A DNA stretch of 37,328 bases from assembly GCA_018647945.1 (NCBI GenBank), contig JABGSE010000032.1:1-37328 (forward strand), given 5' to 3'. This stretch comes from Flavobacteriales bacterium. GTDB taxonomy: Bacteria > Bacteroidota > Bacteroidia > Flavobacteriales > BACL11. The notes beneath the pieces were generated by a model. The model had not been told where the DNA came from, did no database searches, and worked only from the letters and a program-made list of their open reading frames with translations. Position numbers and translations under genes: made by a program. Below are positions 9,776-18,674 of this stretch, in pieces; within the stretch, counting starts at the first letter, position 1; each line of letters starts with the position of its first letter.

Positions 9776-10212
9776 TTATCCTCTAAACTCCATTCTGCAA
9801 AAGAAGTAGCGGTTTCCGACAAAACTACTTTGTATAACTCCACATGAGATGGAAGTTTTTCTTTAATTTTTTTTACGAAATCTAAAACTAAATTTTCGGA
9901 TGTTGGCTGAAAAGGTAAATAATGTACTTTTTCAAATGCTGATAAATCGATATTAGCATGTGGTGAGTTTGCGTTTAACACCAAAGAATGGTCATATTTA
10001 TCAATTACTTCTGGCTTTACAATATCCTTAATTACACTAAAATCCATTACCATTCCATCTTTTTTATGACCTTTTTCTTGTCTCACATTCCCTCTTACAG
10101 TTACTCTCAATTTGTACGAATGTCCATGAATATTTTTACATAAACCATCATATCCATGTAAAGCATGTGCCATTTCAAATTTGAACTCTTTTGTTATTCT
10201 TATTTTTTTCAT
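9772..10212 (-). CDS. queD: 6-carboxy-5,6,7,8-tetrahydropterin synthase (QueD/PTPS family)
   Basis: A 146-residue tunnel-fold enzyme that makes 6-carboxytetrahydropterin from dihydroneopterin triphosphate, the second step toward queuosine. Zinc ligands H16, H29 and H31 and catalytic C25 form the signature C-x3-H-G-H-x-Y, and the late E-T-A-T motif is present. It begins 1 bp after the leuS stop, so it is transcribed with leuS. The queuosine enzyme QueA is encoded at 15819-16877, and no queC, queE or queF lies nearby. A pyruvoyl-tetrahydropterin synthase role cannot be excluded from motifs alone, but the C-x3-HGH form fits QueD. Confidence 0.88.
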   Translation of the reverse strand: MKKIRITKEFKFEMAHALHGYDGLCKNIHGHSYKLRVTVRGNVRQEKGHKKDGMVMDFSVIKDIVKPEVIDKYDHSLVLNANSPHANIDLSAFEKVHYLPFQPTSENLVLDFVKKIKEKLPSHVELYKVVLSETATSFAEWSLEDN

Positions 10213-10213
10213 A

Positions 10214-12982
10214 TTACATTACTATATTTACAATTCGTTTTGGAACTACAATTATTTTTTTAGGAGATTTTCCGTCCAAATAATGAGTAGTTTTTTTATG
10301 TTTCATTACCTCAACCTCAACCTGTTCTTTTGTCATTTCGGCAGCTAAAGTGATTTTAAATCTCATTTTCCCATTAAAAGAAACTGGATAATTAATTTCA
10401 TCCTCTACCAAATAACTTTCATTAAACTTTGGGAAATTAACTCCAGTAACTGAAGATTCATTTCCTAATTTTTGCCAAATCTCCTCAGAAATATGTGGAG
10501 CGTAAGAAGATAAAAGAATCGTGAAATCTGAAATAATTTCTTTGTTATTACATTTTTGTTCTATTAACTCATTTACACAAATCATAAACGTACTTACCAC
10601 CGTATTGAAAGAATGACGCTCAATCTCCTGTTCTACTTTTTTAATCGTTTTGTGCAAAGTTTTATAATTCTCTTTTGTTGGAATTTCTTCTGAAATTTCA
10701 AAATTATTTTCCCCATCATGAACCAAACGCCAGAACTTACGGAGGAAATTATGCACTCCATTTATTCCCTTTACATCCCAAGGTTTAAACTGTTCCAATG
10801 GTCCTAAAAACATTTCGTATAAACGCAAAGTATCCGCTCCAAAATCCTCTATCAAATTATCAGGAGTTTGTACATTATATTTTGATTTTGACATTTTTTC
10901 CACCTCATGCCCACACAAATATTTTTCATCCTCATTTAAAATAAATTCGGCATTTGCATATTCTTCTCTCCAATTTTTGAAAGCCTTAACATTCAACACA
11001 TCATTTTCTACAAAATCAATATCAACATTTAATCGTGTCGTTTTATGATCTTTTCTTTTGTCAAAACTCACAAAAGTATTCGTGTCTTTTATTCTATAAA
11101 CAAAGCTTGATCTCCCTAAAATCATCCCTTGATTAATCATTTTTTTGAAAGGTTCATCAAAACCAATAAACCCCCTATCATACAAAAATTTAGTCCAGAA
11201 ACGAGAATATAATAAATGCCCAACAGCATGCTCGGCACCACCAATGTACAAATCTACTTGCCCCCAATAATCTGATTTTTCTTTTGAACAAAACCCTTCA
11301 TCATTATTTGGGTCCATATATCGTAAAAAATACCAAGAACTTCCTGCCCAACCTGGCATAATATTGGTTTCCATGCTATCTCCTTCAAACACATTCCAAT
11401 CCTCTTTTTTTGCTCTAGCAAGTGGTGGTTCTCCTGTTGAAGTTGGTAAATATTTATCAACCAGAGGAAGCGTTACATGTTTGTCATCTTCTAAAACATA
11501 AGCTGTTTCTCCTTTATAAAAAACTGGGAATGGCTCCCCCCAATATCTTTGTCTTGAGAAAATTGCATCACGCAAACGGTAATTTATTTTTCCTTCTCCA
11601 AAGACACCTTCCTCAATTTTATAAATCGCTAAATTCATAGCCTTTTTATCTGTTAATCCATTTAAAAAATCTGAGTTCGCAATTTTTACATTCTTGTCTT
11701 CATTCGCTCCCTCACTTATATCAACTCCCTCAAAAATATTAATGATTTTCAATCCAAAGTGTGTAGCAAAATCCCAATCTCTTTGATCTCCACACGGAAC
11801 AGCCATTACCGCACCAGTTCCGTAAGAAACCAGTACATAATCTCCAATCCAAACTTGCACTTTATCTCCTGTAAAAGGATGAATTGCATAAGAACCTGTA
11901 AACACTCCACTCACACTTTTATCAGCTTGTCTATCTCTTTCTGATTTTAATTTTGATGTATTTACATAAGCATCAACCTCTTCTTTTTGCTCAGTAGTTG
12001 TAATTGTATTTACCAACTCATGTTCTGGTGCTAATACTATAAAATTAACTCCAAAAATAGTATCAGGACGAGTAGTGAAAACTTCAATTTTATATTCCGA
12101 GTTTTCCAACTGAAAACTTACAGATACTCCTTTCGATTTTCCAATCCAATTTTTCTGAATTTCCTTTATTGAATCCGACCAATCTACCGTATCTAATCCT
12201 GAAATCAATCTATCCGCATAGGCAGTAATTCTTAAGGACCACTGCTTCATTAATTTTTGTTCTACCGGGAAACCTCCTCTTTCCGATAAACCATCTTTCA
12301 CCTCATCATTAGCAAGCACTGTTCCTAATCCTTCACACCAATTTACCCATGTATCCGATAAAAATGCCAAACGATAATTTAATAACATTTTCTCTTTTTC
12401 TGTATCGGAAAAACCATTCCAATCCTCTTTAGAAAATTGTGGAGTATTATCATCACAAACTGCCTGAGAAGTCAAGTTTCCCTTCTTTTCAAAATAATCT
12501 GTCAAGTCAGAAATTGGCATGGATTTATCTTCCATATTACAGTAATAAGAATTGAAGAGTTGCTTGAAAATCCATTGTGTCCATTTGTAATAATTAGGGT
12601 CAGAAGTTTGTACTTCTCTACTCCAATCGTACGAAAAACCAATTTGATCCAATTGTTTTCTGTATCTTTCAGTATTGTCTTTTGTTGCTACTGCCGGATG
12701 AATTCCTGTCTGAATTGCATATTGTTCTGTTGGTAAACCAAAAGAATCGTATCCCATAGGATGCAAAACATTAAAGCCTTTTAAACGTTTGTATCTCGCA
12801 AAAATGTCAGAGGCAATATAACCTAGTGGATGACCAACATGCAGCCCCGCTCCTGAAGGGTAAGGAAACATATCCAATACATAATATTTTTCTTTATTAG
12901 TATCCTCCGAAACTTTATATGTTTCGTTTTCTCTCCAATAGTGTTGCCACTTTTTTTCTATGTCAGAAAAATTATATTCCAT
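10214..12982 (-). CDS. leuS: Leucyl-tRNA synthetase
   Basis: A 922-residue class Ia synthetase charging tRNA-Leu. The HIGH motif appears as H48-V-G-H51 and KMSKS is intact at 696-700. The CP1 editing domain lies between them, with a T-T-R-P-D-T motif (FTTRPDTIFG) that clears mischarged tRNA. Residues about 148-203 form an acidic, polar insertion (YYCNMEDKSMP through SKEDWNGFSDTEKEK) between the catalytic half and the editing domain; Bacteroidota LeuRS proteins commonly carry one here. The start at 12982 has a -7 box 22 nt upstream. It is followed at 1 bp by queD and is divergent from ftsX. Confidence 0.97.
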   Translation of the reverse strand: MEYNFSDIEKKWQHYWRENETYKVSEDTNKEKYYVLDMFPYPSGAGLHVGHPLGYIASDIFARYKRLKGFNVLHPMGYDSFGLPTEQYAIQTGIHPAVATKDNTERYRKQLDQIGFSYDWSREVQTSDPNYYKWTQWIFKQLFNSYYCNMEDKSMPISDLTDYFEKKGNLTSQAVCDDNTPQFSKEDWNGFSDTEKEKMLLNYRLAFLSDTWVNWCEGLGTVLANDEVKDGLSERGGFPVEQKLMKQWSLRITAYADRLISGLDTVDWSDSIKEIQKNWIGKSKGVSVSFQLENSEYKIEVFTTRPDTIFGVNFIVLAPEHELVNTITTTEQKEEVDAYVNTSKLKSERDRQADKSVSGVFTGSYAIHPFTGDKVQVWIGDYVLVSYGTGAVMAVPCGDQRDWDFATHFGLKIINIFEGVDISEGANEDKNVKIANSDFLNGLTDKKAMNLAIYKIEEGVFGEGKINYRLRDAIFSRQRYWGEPFPVFYKGETAYVLEDDKHVTLPLVDKYLPTSTGEPPLARAKKEDWNVFEGDSMETNIMPGWAGSSWYFLRYMDPNNDEGFCSKEKSDYWGQVDLYIGGAEHAVGHLLYSRFWTKFLYDRGFIGFDEPFKKMINQGMILGRSSFVYRIKDTNTFVSFDKRKDHKTTRLNVDIDFVENDVLNVKAFKNWREEYANAEFILNEDEKYLCGHEVEKMSKSKYNVQTPDNLIEDFGADTLRLYEMFLGPLEQFKPWDVKGINGVHNFLRKFWRLVHDGENNFEISEEIPTKENYKTLHKTIKKVEQEIERHSFNTVVSTFMICVNELIEQKCNNKEIISDFTILLSSYAPHISEEIWQKLGNESSVTGVNFPKFNESYLVEDEINYPVSFNGKMRFKITLAAEMTKEQVEVEVMKHKKTTHYLDGKSPKKIIVVPKRIVNIVM

Positions 12983-13004
12983 TAAAATAATATTTTAAGA
13001 TTCG

Positions 13005-13012
13005 CAAAGTTA
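13005..13012 (-). promoter_or_regulatory. -7 box TAACTTTG for leuS-queD
   Basis: Exact TAnnTTTG match, 22 nt before the leuS ATG. Confidence 0.55.
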
Positions 13013-13061
13013 AGGAATAACATCAATTAGTAAATTGTATTTTTTATTTTAGCGAACAATT

Positions 13062-13988
13062 ATGGCAAAAAAATTAAAAAACAGGGGGAGTTCTTCCTCA
13101 ATCTCAACAATTATTAGTTTATCTCTTGTCCTTTTTGTGATTGGATTATTGAGTTTTGTTCTGATAAATGCAAAAAAATCGTCCGATTTAATGAAAGAAA
13201 GTATCGGATTTACAATTATGTTAAAAGACGCATTAATTGATGAACCGGTAACTGAAAAAGAAGAAATAGACAAATTATTAAATAAGGAATCGTTAAAATT
13301 TACAGAATTTCAGAATTATTTAAGTAATTCAGGATACTTTAAAGAAGTTATTTTTATCGATAAACAAACCGCCACAGAAAATCATAAACAAGATTTGGGG
13401 GAAGATTTTGAAATAACACTAGGATTTTCTCCACTATTAAACTCTATTGACACAAAAGTAAAAGCAGAATATGTAAGTCCAAAAGGATTGATAGAGATTG
13501 AAAAATATATTGATGATTATAAGGGAGGAGATATTGTTCAGGAAAAATACTATCAGAAAAACTTGGTAGAAAAGTTAAACACAAATGTTCAGAGAATTTC
13601 ATTATTTTTACTCTCATTTTGTCTTATTTTTCTTCTTATTTCCTTTGCTTTAATCAATAATACAATTCGACTTGCCGTATATTCCAAACGACTTTTAATT
13701 AGAACAATGCGCTTGGTTGGAGCTACAAATATATTTATCCAAAAACCCTATTTATTAAGAAGTTTTTATCAAGGGTTTTACAGTTCTATTGTTGCAATAT
13801 TTATGCTAATAGGAAGCTTGGAATTGCTGAAAAATCAAATTCCTGATTTTATAAATACAAATGATTACCAACAAATTGGGATTATATTTATTCTAATTCT
13901 TATCTTTGGGATCTTTATTTCTTGGGTTTCAACATTTTTTGCTGTCAGAAGATATTTAAATTTAAACGAAAGTGAACTTTACAATTAA
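13062..13988 (+). CDS. ftsX: Cell division protein FtsX (permease-like)
   Basis: A 308-residue protein with FtsX topology: a cytoplasmic N-terminus, TM1 at about 15-36, a large extracytoplasmic domain at 40-175, then TM2 (178-199), TM3 (238-256) and TM4 (272-295). The family motif L-I-R-T-M-R-L-V-G-A-T lies at 211-222. With the ATPase FtsE, FtsX couples division to activation of peptidoglycan hydrolases. ftsE is not in the window, as is common in Bacteroidota. It heads a run with DUF3098, uppP, truB, queA and ispD; the gap to DUF3098 is 12 bp. A one-mismatch -7 box (TATTTTAG) lies 9 nt before the ATG. Confidence 0.93.
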   Translation: MAKKLKNRGSSSSISTIISLSLVLFVIGLLSFVLINAKKSSDLMKESIGFTIMLKDALIDEPVTEKEEIDKLLNKESLKFTEFQNYLSNSGYFKEVIFIDKQTATENHKQDLGEDFEITLGFSPLLNSIDTKVKAEYVSPKGLIEIEKYIDDYKGGDIVQEKYYQKNLVEKLNTNVQRISLFLLSFCLIFLLISFALINNTIRLAVYSKRLLIRTMRLVGATNIFIQKPYLLRSFYQGFYSSIVAIFMLIGSLELLKNQIPDFINTNDYQQIGIIFILILIFGIFISWVSTFFAVRRYLNLNESELYN

Positions 13989-14000
13989 ACACATTATAAT

Positions 14001-14249
14001 ATGAGTGAAAATAACACACAATTTGCCTTTACAAAAATCAATTATATACTACTTTCTGTAGGAGTTGTATTTATTATTGGAGGACTTTTTTTAATGTCAG
14101 GTGGGAAATCTGATAATCCAAATGTATTTGACTATGAAATAGTTGATGTTTCTCTTACATCTGTTAAATTAACTTATTCAGTCATTTTAATGGTTACAGG
14201 TTTTATAATTAATGTTTTTGCAATACTTTATACTCCAAAAGGAGAATAA
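14001..14249 (+). CDS. DUF3098 small membrane protein
   Basis: An 82-residue protein with two predicted membrane helices (about 13-33 and 57-77) joined by a short polar loop that begins with a GGKSDNP stretch. Order and size match the DUF3098 family, found in Bacteroidota between ftsX and uppP. It lies 12 bp after ftsX and 3 bp before uppP, so it is cotranscribed with both. The context points to the division or lipid-carrier machinery, but I know of no demonstrated activity and see no catalytic motif. Confidence 0.82.
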   Translation: MSENNTQFAFTKINYILLSVGVVFIIGGLFLMSGGKSDNPNVFDYEIVDVSLTSVKLTYSVILMVTGFIINVFAILYTPKGE

Positions 14250-14252
14250 TAC

Positions 14253-15050
14253 ATGGAAATTTTATTTGCAATTATCCTTGGAATTGTTCAGGGACTAACA
14301 GAATTTTTACCAGTTAGTAGTAGTGGTCATTTGGAAATTGTAAAAGCAATTTTAGGAGAGGCTAAAGTAGAGGAAGAAAGCATGTTGATGACAGTAGTTT
14401 TACACGGAGCAACCGCGCTGAGCACTATATATATTTTCCGAAAGGACATTGCTGAAATTATTAGAGGACTCTTTCAATTCAAACAAAATGAAGAGTTTTT
14501 ATTTTCCTTAAAGATTATTTTCTCCATGATACCAGCTACTTTTGTTGGCTTATTTTGGGAAGATGAAATTGAAGATTTATTTGGTGGTGATTTAATATTG
14601 GTTGGATGTATGTTAATTGTAACTGCACTTCTCTTATTTTTGGCCGACAAAGCTAAATCTACAAACAAAAAGATAAGTTTTTTTAATGCAATAATAATTG
14701 GAGTTTCTCAAGCAATAGCAATTTTACCGGGAATTTCCAGATCGGGAGCTACAATTTCAACTTCTGTTTTACTTGGAGTTGATAAAGAAAAATCAGCACG
14801 ATTTTCATTTTTAATGGTAGTTCCTTTAATTTTAGGAAAAATGATAAAAGACATTGTTTCAGGAGAAATTTTGTTTTCATCCGCAGAAAGTTTCCCACTA
14901 TTATTCGGATTTGTAGCCGCTTTTATAGTAGGATTATTTGCATGCAAATGGATGATACAATTGGTGAAAAATAGTAATCTGAAATACTTTTCTTTTTACT
15001 GTATTATTGTAGGGTTATCTGTCATTATTTTTCAGTTGACATATGCTTAA
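14253..15050 (+). CDS. uppP: Undecaprenyl-diphosphatase (BacA/UppP family)
   Basis: A 265-residue polytopic phosphatase that dephosphorylates undecaprenyl diphosphate to recycle the lipid carrier for peptidoglycan and polysaccharide export. Both BacA signatures are present: G-x-T-E17-F-L-P-x-S-S-S-G-H26 near the N-terminus, and P159-G-I-S-R-S-G-A-T at 159-167. E17, H26 and R163 correspond to residues essential in characterised members. The stop overlaps the truB start by 8 bp, suggesting translational coupling. Overexpression of such proteins gives bacitracin resistance, but here it is a housekeeping gene. Confidence 0.96.
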   Translation: MEILFAIILGIVQGLTEFLPVSSSGHLEIVKAILGEAKVEEESMLMTVVLHGATALSTIYIFRKDIAEIIRGLFQFKQNEEFLFSLKIIFSMIPATFVGLFWEDEIEDLFGGDLILVGCMLIVTALLLFLADKAKSTNKKISFFNAIIIGVSQAIAILPGISRSGATISTSVLLGVDKEKSARFSFLMVVPLILGKMIKDIVSGEILFSSAESFPLLFGFVAAFIVGLFACKWMIQLVKNSNLKYFSFYCIIVGLSVIIFQLTYA

Positions 15051-15753
15051 AGCTTCAGACATTAATATAAATACTGACTTTCTGGGAGGAAGTGTTTTAC
15101 TATTTAACAAACCTTTACAATGGAGCTCATTTGATGTAGTAAAAAAAGTGAGAAATATTATTAAATCTGGAAAAAAAATAGGAAAAATAAAAGTTGGGCA
15201 TGCCGGGACTTTGGATCCATTAGCGGATGGACTTTTAATTGTTTGTACAGGTAAATTTACCAAGCGTGTTGAGGAAATTCAGGGACAAAAAAAAGTATAT
15301 ACTGGAGAAATAACAATTGGAAGCACTACCCCATCTTACGACAAAGAAACTGAGATTGATGAAACTTTTGAAACTTCACATATTACTGAGAATTTAATTT
15401 ATTCTTCTTGCAAAAAATTTGAAGGGAAAATAATGCAAAAACCCCCTATTTTTTCGGCATTAAAAAAAGATGGGAAAAGATTGTATCAGTATGCAAGAGA
15501 GGGAACGACAGTAGAAATAAAAGAAAGGGAGGTGGAAATTGAATATTTCAAAATTACCAAAATTGACATACCTAAAATTGAATTTGAAGTAAAATGCAGT
15601 AAAGGAACTTACATTCGGTCTTTAGCATTTGATTTTGGAAAAGAGATTAAAAGCGGAGCTCACCTTTCTTCTTTAAGGAGAGAACAGATTGGAAATTACA
15701 AAATTAAAAACGCAATATCAATTGAACAATTTAGAGAAAAAATACTAAGTTAG
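15043..15753 (+). CDS. truB: tRNA pseudouridine(55) synthase
   Basis: A 236-residue pseudouridine synthase that makes psi55 in the T-loop of tRNAs. The catalytic motif G-H-A-G-T-L-D58-P-L-A-D-G-L-L is at 52-65. The later motifs K-P-P-x-x-S-A-L-K and G-T-Y-I-R-S-L are also present. The protein is short compared with E. coli TruB and ends soon after the catalytic domain, so it lacks most of a C-terminal PUA-like extension, as in many Bacteroidota. Its ATG at 15043 overlaps the end of uppP by 8 bp. Confidence 0.95.
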   Translation: MLKASDININTDFLGGSVLLFNKPLQWSSFDVVKKVRNIIKSGKKIGKIKVGHAGTLDPLADGLLIVCTGKFTKRVEEIQGQKKVYTGEITIGSTTPSYDKETEIDETFETSHITENLIYSSCKKFEGKIMQKPPIFSALKKDGKRLYQYAREGTTVEIKEREVEIEYFKITKIDIPKIEFEVKCSKGTYIRSLAFDFGKEIKSGAHLSSLRREQIGNYKIKNAISIEQFREKILS

Positions 15754-15760
15754 TATTTGC

Positions 15761-15791
15761 TTGACTTCCGCTCTCCCATATTGTATATTTG
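15761..15791 (+). promoter_or_regulatory. queA promoter TTG-N20-TATATTTG
   Basis: A TTG at 15761-15763 and a perfect -7 box at 15784-15791 are separated by 20 nt, in the Flavobacterium range. The box lies 27 nt before the queA ATG, so queA-ispD can be transcribed independently of the upstream ftsX-truB genes. Confidence 0.65.
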
Positions 15792-15818
15792 CCAACTATT
15801 TTAAAAAATAATATTCTT

Positions 15819-16877
15819 ATGAAATTTAAATTATCTCATTTCAAATTTGATTTACCTGAAGGTTTAGTCCCAAAAAAACCAAATAAAATTAGAGACGAAT
15901 CTAAATTAATGGTTATTCACAAAAGTACAGGCAAGGTTGAACATAAAAAATTCAAGGATCTTATCAACTATTTTGACAAAGATGATGTGTTTATTTTTAA
16001 CAATACAAAAGTTTTTCCGGCCAGATTATTTGGTAATAAAGAAAAAACGGGTGCCCGAATTGAAGTATTCCTTTTAAGAGAATTAAATAGAGATAATAGA
16101 CTTTGGGATGTACTTGTAGATCCTGCCAGAAAAATCAGAATTGGAAACAAACTTTATTTTGGTGAGAATGATGAGCTGATTGCTGAGGTAATTGACAATA
16201 CAACTTCCAGAGGAAGAACATTAAGATTTTTATTTGATGGTACTCATGAAGAATTTCAGGAAACATTGGATTTACTAGGTGAAACTCCTCTTCCAAAATT
16301 TATAGACAGAGATCCAACTGAAGAAGATACTGCAAGATATCAAACAATATTTGCAAAAGAAAAAGGAGCGGTAGCTGCTCCGACTGCAGGACTTCATTTT
16401 AGTAGAGAGTTGATGAAAAGAATGGAGATAAAAGGAATCGATTTAGCAGAAGTTACACTTCATGTTGGATTAGGAACTTTCAGACAAATTGAAGTGGAAG
16501 ATTTATCAAAGCACAAAATGGATTCGGAGGAAATTATTATTACAGAAGAAGCCTCCAATATTATTAATGCAGGAATAAAGAGTAATAAACGAATTTGTGC
16601 AGTTGGTACTACAGTGTTGCGTACAGTAGAAAGTTCCAACACAACAACTAAAACAATAATCCCTAAAAAAGGTTGGACAAATAAATTCATTTTCCCCCCA
16701 TATAATTTTCAAGTTCCAAATTGTATGATTTCAAATTTCCATTTACCTCAGTCAACTTTACTAATGCATGTTGCTGCTTTTGGTGGTTATGATTTGGTGA
16801 TGAAAGTCTATCAAGAAGCGATAAAAAAGAAATATAAATTTCATACTTATGGTGACGCAATGCTAATCCTTCCTTAA
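15819..16877 (+). CDS. queA: S-adenosylmethionine:tRNA ribosyltransferase-isomerase
   Basis: A 352-residue enzyme that transfers and isomerises the ribosyl part of SAM onto preQ1-modified tRNA, giving epoxyqueuosine. Characteristic stretches include [11 protein letters not shown] near the N-terminus, A-A-P-T-A-G-L-H-F at about 184-192, L-H-V-G-L-G-T-F-R, and the C-terminal Y-G-D-A-M-L-I. An in-frame TTG at 15789 lies inside the -7 box, so the ATG at 15819 is the start. ispD follows after 1 bp. It complements queD at 9772-10212 in the queuosine pathway. Confidence 0.96.
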   Translation: MKFKLSHFKFDLPEGLVPKKPNKIRDESKLMVIHKSTGKVEHKKFKDLINYFDKDDVFIFNNTKVFPARLFGNKEKTGARIEVFLLRELNRDNRLWDVLVDPARKIRIGNKLYFGENDELIAEVIDNTTSRGRTLRFLFDGTHEEFQETLDLLGETPLPKFIDRDPTEEDTARYQTIFAKEKGAVAAPTAGLHFSRELMKRMEIKGIDLAEVTLHVGLGTFRQIEVEDLSKHKMDSEEIIITEEASNIINAGIKSNKRICAVGTTVLRTVESSNTTTKTIIPKKGWTNKFIFPPYNFQVPNCMISNFHLPQSTLLMHVAAFGGYDLVMKVYQEAIKKKYKFHTYGDAMLILP

Positions 16878-16878
16878 T

Positions 16879-17529
16879 ATGAAAAAGGTAGCTATTATTG
16901 TTGCTGGAGGGAAAGGAGTCAGAATGAAATCTGAAATTCCAAAACAATTTTTACTATTAAATGAACTACCTATTTTAATACACACTTTAAAACAATTTTC
17001 TCACTTTGAGGAAATTGTTTTAGTTTTACCTCATTCCCAATTTGAATTTTGGAAAGAACTTTGTAAAACTTATAATTTTACACAACAACATACTTTAGTA
17101 GAAGGAGGAAAAACAAGATTTCATTCTGTAAAAAATGGATTGGGAAAAGTAGACGACAACTCTATTGTCGCTATTCATGATGGAGTTCGTCCACTTATTT
17201 CTACCAAATTAATCGATAGTTTAATTGATGAAACTAAAAACGGAATTGGTATAATTCCTATTGTTCCTGTTAAAGATTCTATCCGAAAATTAGAAGGAAA
17301 AAACTCTATCCATATCGATAGAAATATCTTGTTTAAAGTTCAAACTCCACAATGTTTTTTGAGTTCTGATATTAAAGAAGCTTATACCCAAGAGTTTTCT
17401 GAAACTTTTACAGATGATGCTTCTGTATTTGAAAGTAATAGTGGGGAAATCACTACTATTTTAGGAGAGGAAAACAACTTGAAAATTACAACTGAAGAAG
17501 ATTTAAAGATTGCCTCTATATTAGATTAG
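16879..17529 (+). CDS. ispD: 2-C-methyl-D-erythritol 4-phosphate cytidylyltransferase
   Basis: A 216-residue nucleotidyltransferase of the non-mevalonate isoprenoid pathway, making CDP-methylerythritol from MEP and CTP. The CTP-binding G-G-K-G-x-R-M with K22 (IPKQF) is at 10-25. G-G-K-T-R is at 76-80, H100-D-G-V-R-P is intact, and the V-K-D-S and Q-T-P-Q motifs follow. It begins 1 bp after queA, so they are cotranscribed. Its last 14 bp overlap the end of the convergent amidohydrolase gene. The downstream polyprenyl synthase (19790) uses products of the same pathway but is in another unit. Confidence 0.94.
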   Translation: MKKVAIIVAGGKGVRMKSEIPKQFLLLNELPILIHTLKQFSHFEEIVLVLPHSQFEFWKELCKTYNFTQQHTLVEGGKTRFHSVKNGLGKVDDNSIVAIHDGVRPLISTKLIDSLIDETKNGIGIIPIVPVKDSIRKLEGKNSIHIDRNILFKVQTPQCFLSSDIKEAYTQEFSETFTDDASVFESNSGEITTILGEENNLKITTEEDLKIASILD

Positions 17530-18631
17530 TAATCTTATTATCAGAAAAATTTATTATCAAATTCACTCCTGGTTTTTTCCCGTTTTCAAAAGTTCCTAAA
17601 CTTTCAAAACCCAGTGCTTCTGCCCCATTTTTAGATGCTATTTTCAAAAGCGTATTCAAATCAAAATGGGAGTTTTCTTGTATTATTTTAAGTTCTTCTA
17701 AAATAGAAAGGGAATTATTAGAAGCCAAACTATCTGTTCCAACACATAATTTATCCGTATCAAAAATAGAATAATCGGGCATAGCATTTTCAATATACAA
17801 ATTAGCCTTAGGGCAAGTGCAATAATAATTTTCTGTTATTTCTTTCTTTTTTGTGAAAGTATTGTGCACCAAAAGTATTTTTTTGTTTTTCAATTCTTTT
17901 AATACATCAATTAATTTTTTTCTAGATTCCCAAATACTTACATCTGCACTCATTCCATTTAACCAATCAAAAAAATATCCCTCTTTATTTTCAAAAAGTT
18001 GGTTCTCTTCTTTTGTTTCTTGCATATGAATGCTGAGTAATTCATCTCTATCATCAAAAGATTCTATAATTTTTTTCATTAAACTTGGAGGAACAGAATA
18101 AGGAGCATGAGGCGAAATAGTCGCCTTTTGCCCCGCAGTTCTAAATTCATTTCTCAACTCCATTGATTGCGTAAAAATAATATCAATCTTATTTTCATGA
18201 ATCCCAAAAGTCTCTATAAAGTTGTAGTACAGTAAATTTCCTTTTTGTTTTTGTAAAAGTGTATCAGTAGTATTGCAAATATCACCTACAGCAACAATCC
18301 CATTAGCAATCATTTCTTGTTCAGCCTTCTCTATTGCATTTTGCTTTTCAATTTCTGTGGAACTATTTCTTTGTTGTATTGCTTCCAAAAAATCTAAAAA
18401 ACCCCTTCCTTTTTCAGCAATTCCTAAAAGGTGAGATAGTTCTAAGTGGCAATGAGCATTCACAAATCCTGGGCAAAGTATTCCTTCAAATATCTCTAGT
18501 TTATATTGAAGTACTTCACTTCTATTTCTAAAAATATTTACAATCTCTCCCTCATCTGAAATTTGTAATACCCCTTCTTTTATAGGAGAAATATGTAGTG
18601 GAAATAGGTAATTTGCAGATAAATATCTCAT
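17516..18631 (-). CDS. Amidohydrolase-superfamily metal-dependent deaminase/hydrolase, substrate unknown
   Basis: A 371-residue protein of the cytosine-deaminase/chlorohydrolase branch. The N-terminal beta domain is followed by P-G-F-V-N-A-H60-C-H62-L-E, the first metal site. Later come S-P-H-A-P-Y-S-V-P (metal His and substrate loop), L-L-V-H-N-T and the catalytic Asp in C-V-G-T-D-S-L-A-S-N. All expected metal ligands seem present. Related proteins deaminate 6-aminodeoxyfutalosine, S-adenosylhomocysteine or guanine; none can be assigned here. The frame extends upstream to 18937, but that would overlap rlmN. The ATG at 18631 lies 4 nt after a perfect -7 box and gives a normal N-terminus. Confidence 0.8.
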   Translation of the reverse strand: MRYLSANYLFPLHISPIKEGVLQISDEGEIVNIFRNRSEVLQYKLEIFEGILCPGFVNAHCHLELSHLLGIAEKGRGFLDFLEAIQQRNSSTEIEKQNAIEKAEQEMIANGIVAVGDICNTTDTLLQKQKGNLLYYNFIETFGIHENKIDIIFTQSMELRNEFRTAGQKATISPHAPYSVPPSLMKKIIESFDDRDELLSIHMQETKEENQLFENKEGYFFDWLNGMSADVSIWESRKKLIDVLKELKNKKILLVHNTFTKKKEITENYYCTCPKANLYIENAMPDYSIFDTDKLCVGTDSLASNNSLSILEELKIIQENSHFDLNTLLKIASKNGAEALGFESLGTFENGKKPGVNLIINFSDNKITNLI

Positions 18632-18635
18632 CTTA

Positions 18636-18643
18636 CAAAAGTA
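18636..18643 (-). promoter_or_regulatory. -7 box TACTTTTG 4 nt before the amidohydrolase ATG (leaderless candidate)
   Basis: Perfect TAnnTTTG match; the four bases TAAG separate it from the ATG. It also fixes the start, because any upstream codon would precede the transcription start. Confidence 0.65.
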
Positions 18644-18658
18644 AGGAATTTGAATTAC

Positions 18659-18666
18659 TATATTTG
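18659..18666 (+). promoter_or_regulatory. -7 box TATATTTG 8 nt before rlmN ATG
   Basis: Perfect match, divergent from the amidohydrolase box 15 bp away. The predicted leader is only a few nucleotides. Confidence 0.65.
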
Positions 18667-18674
18667 CCGAAATT

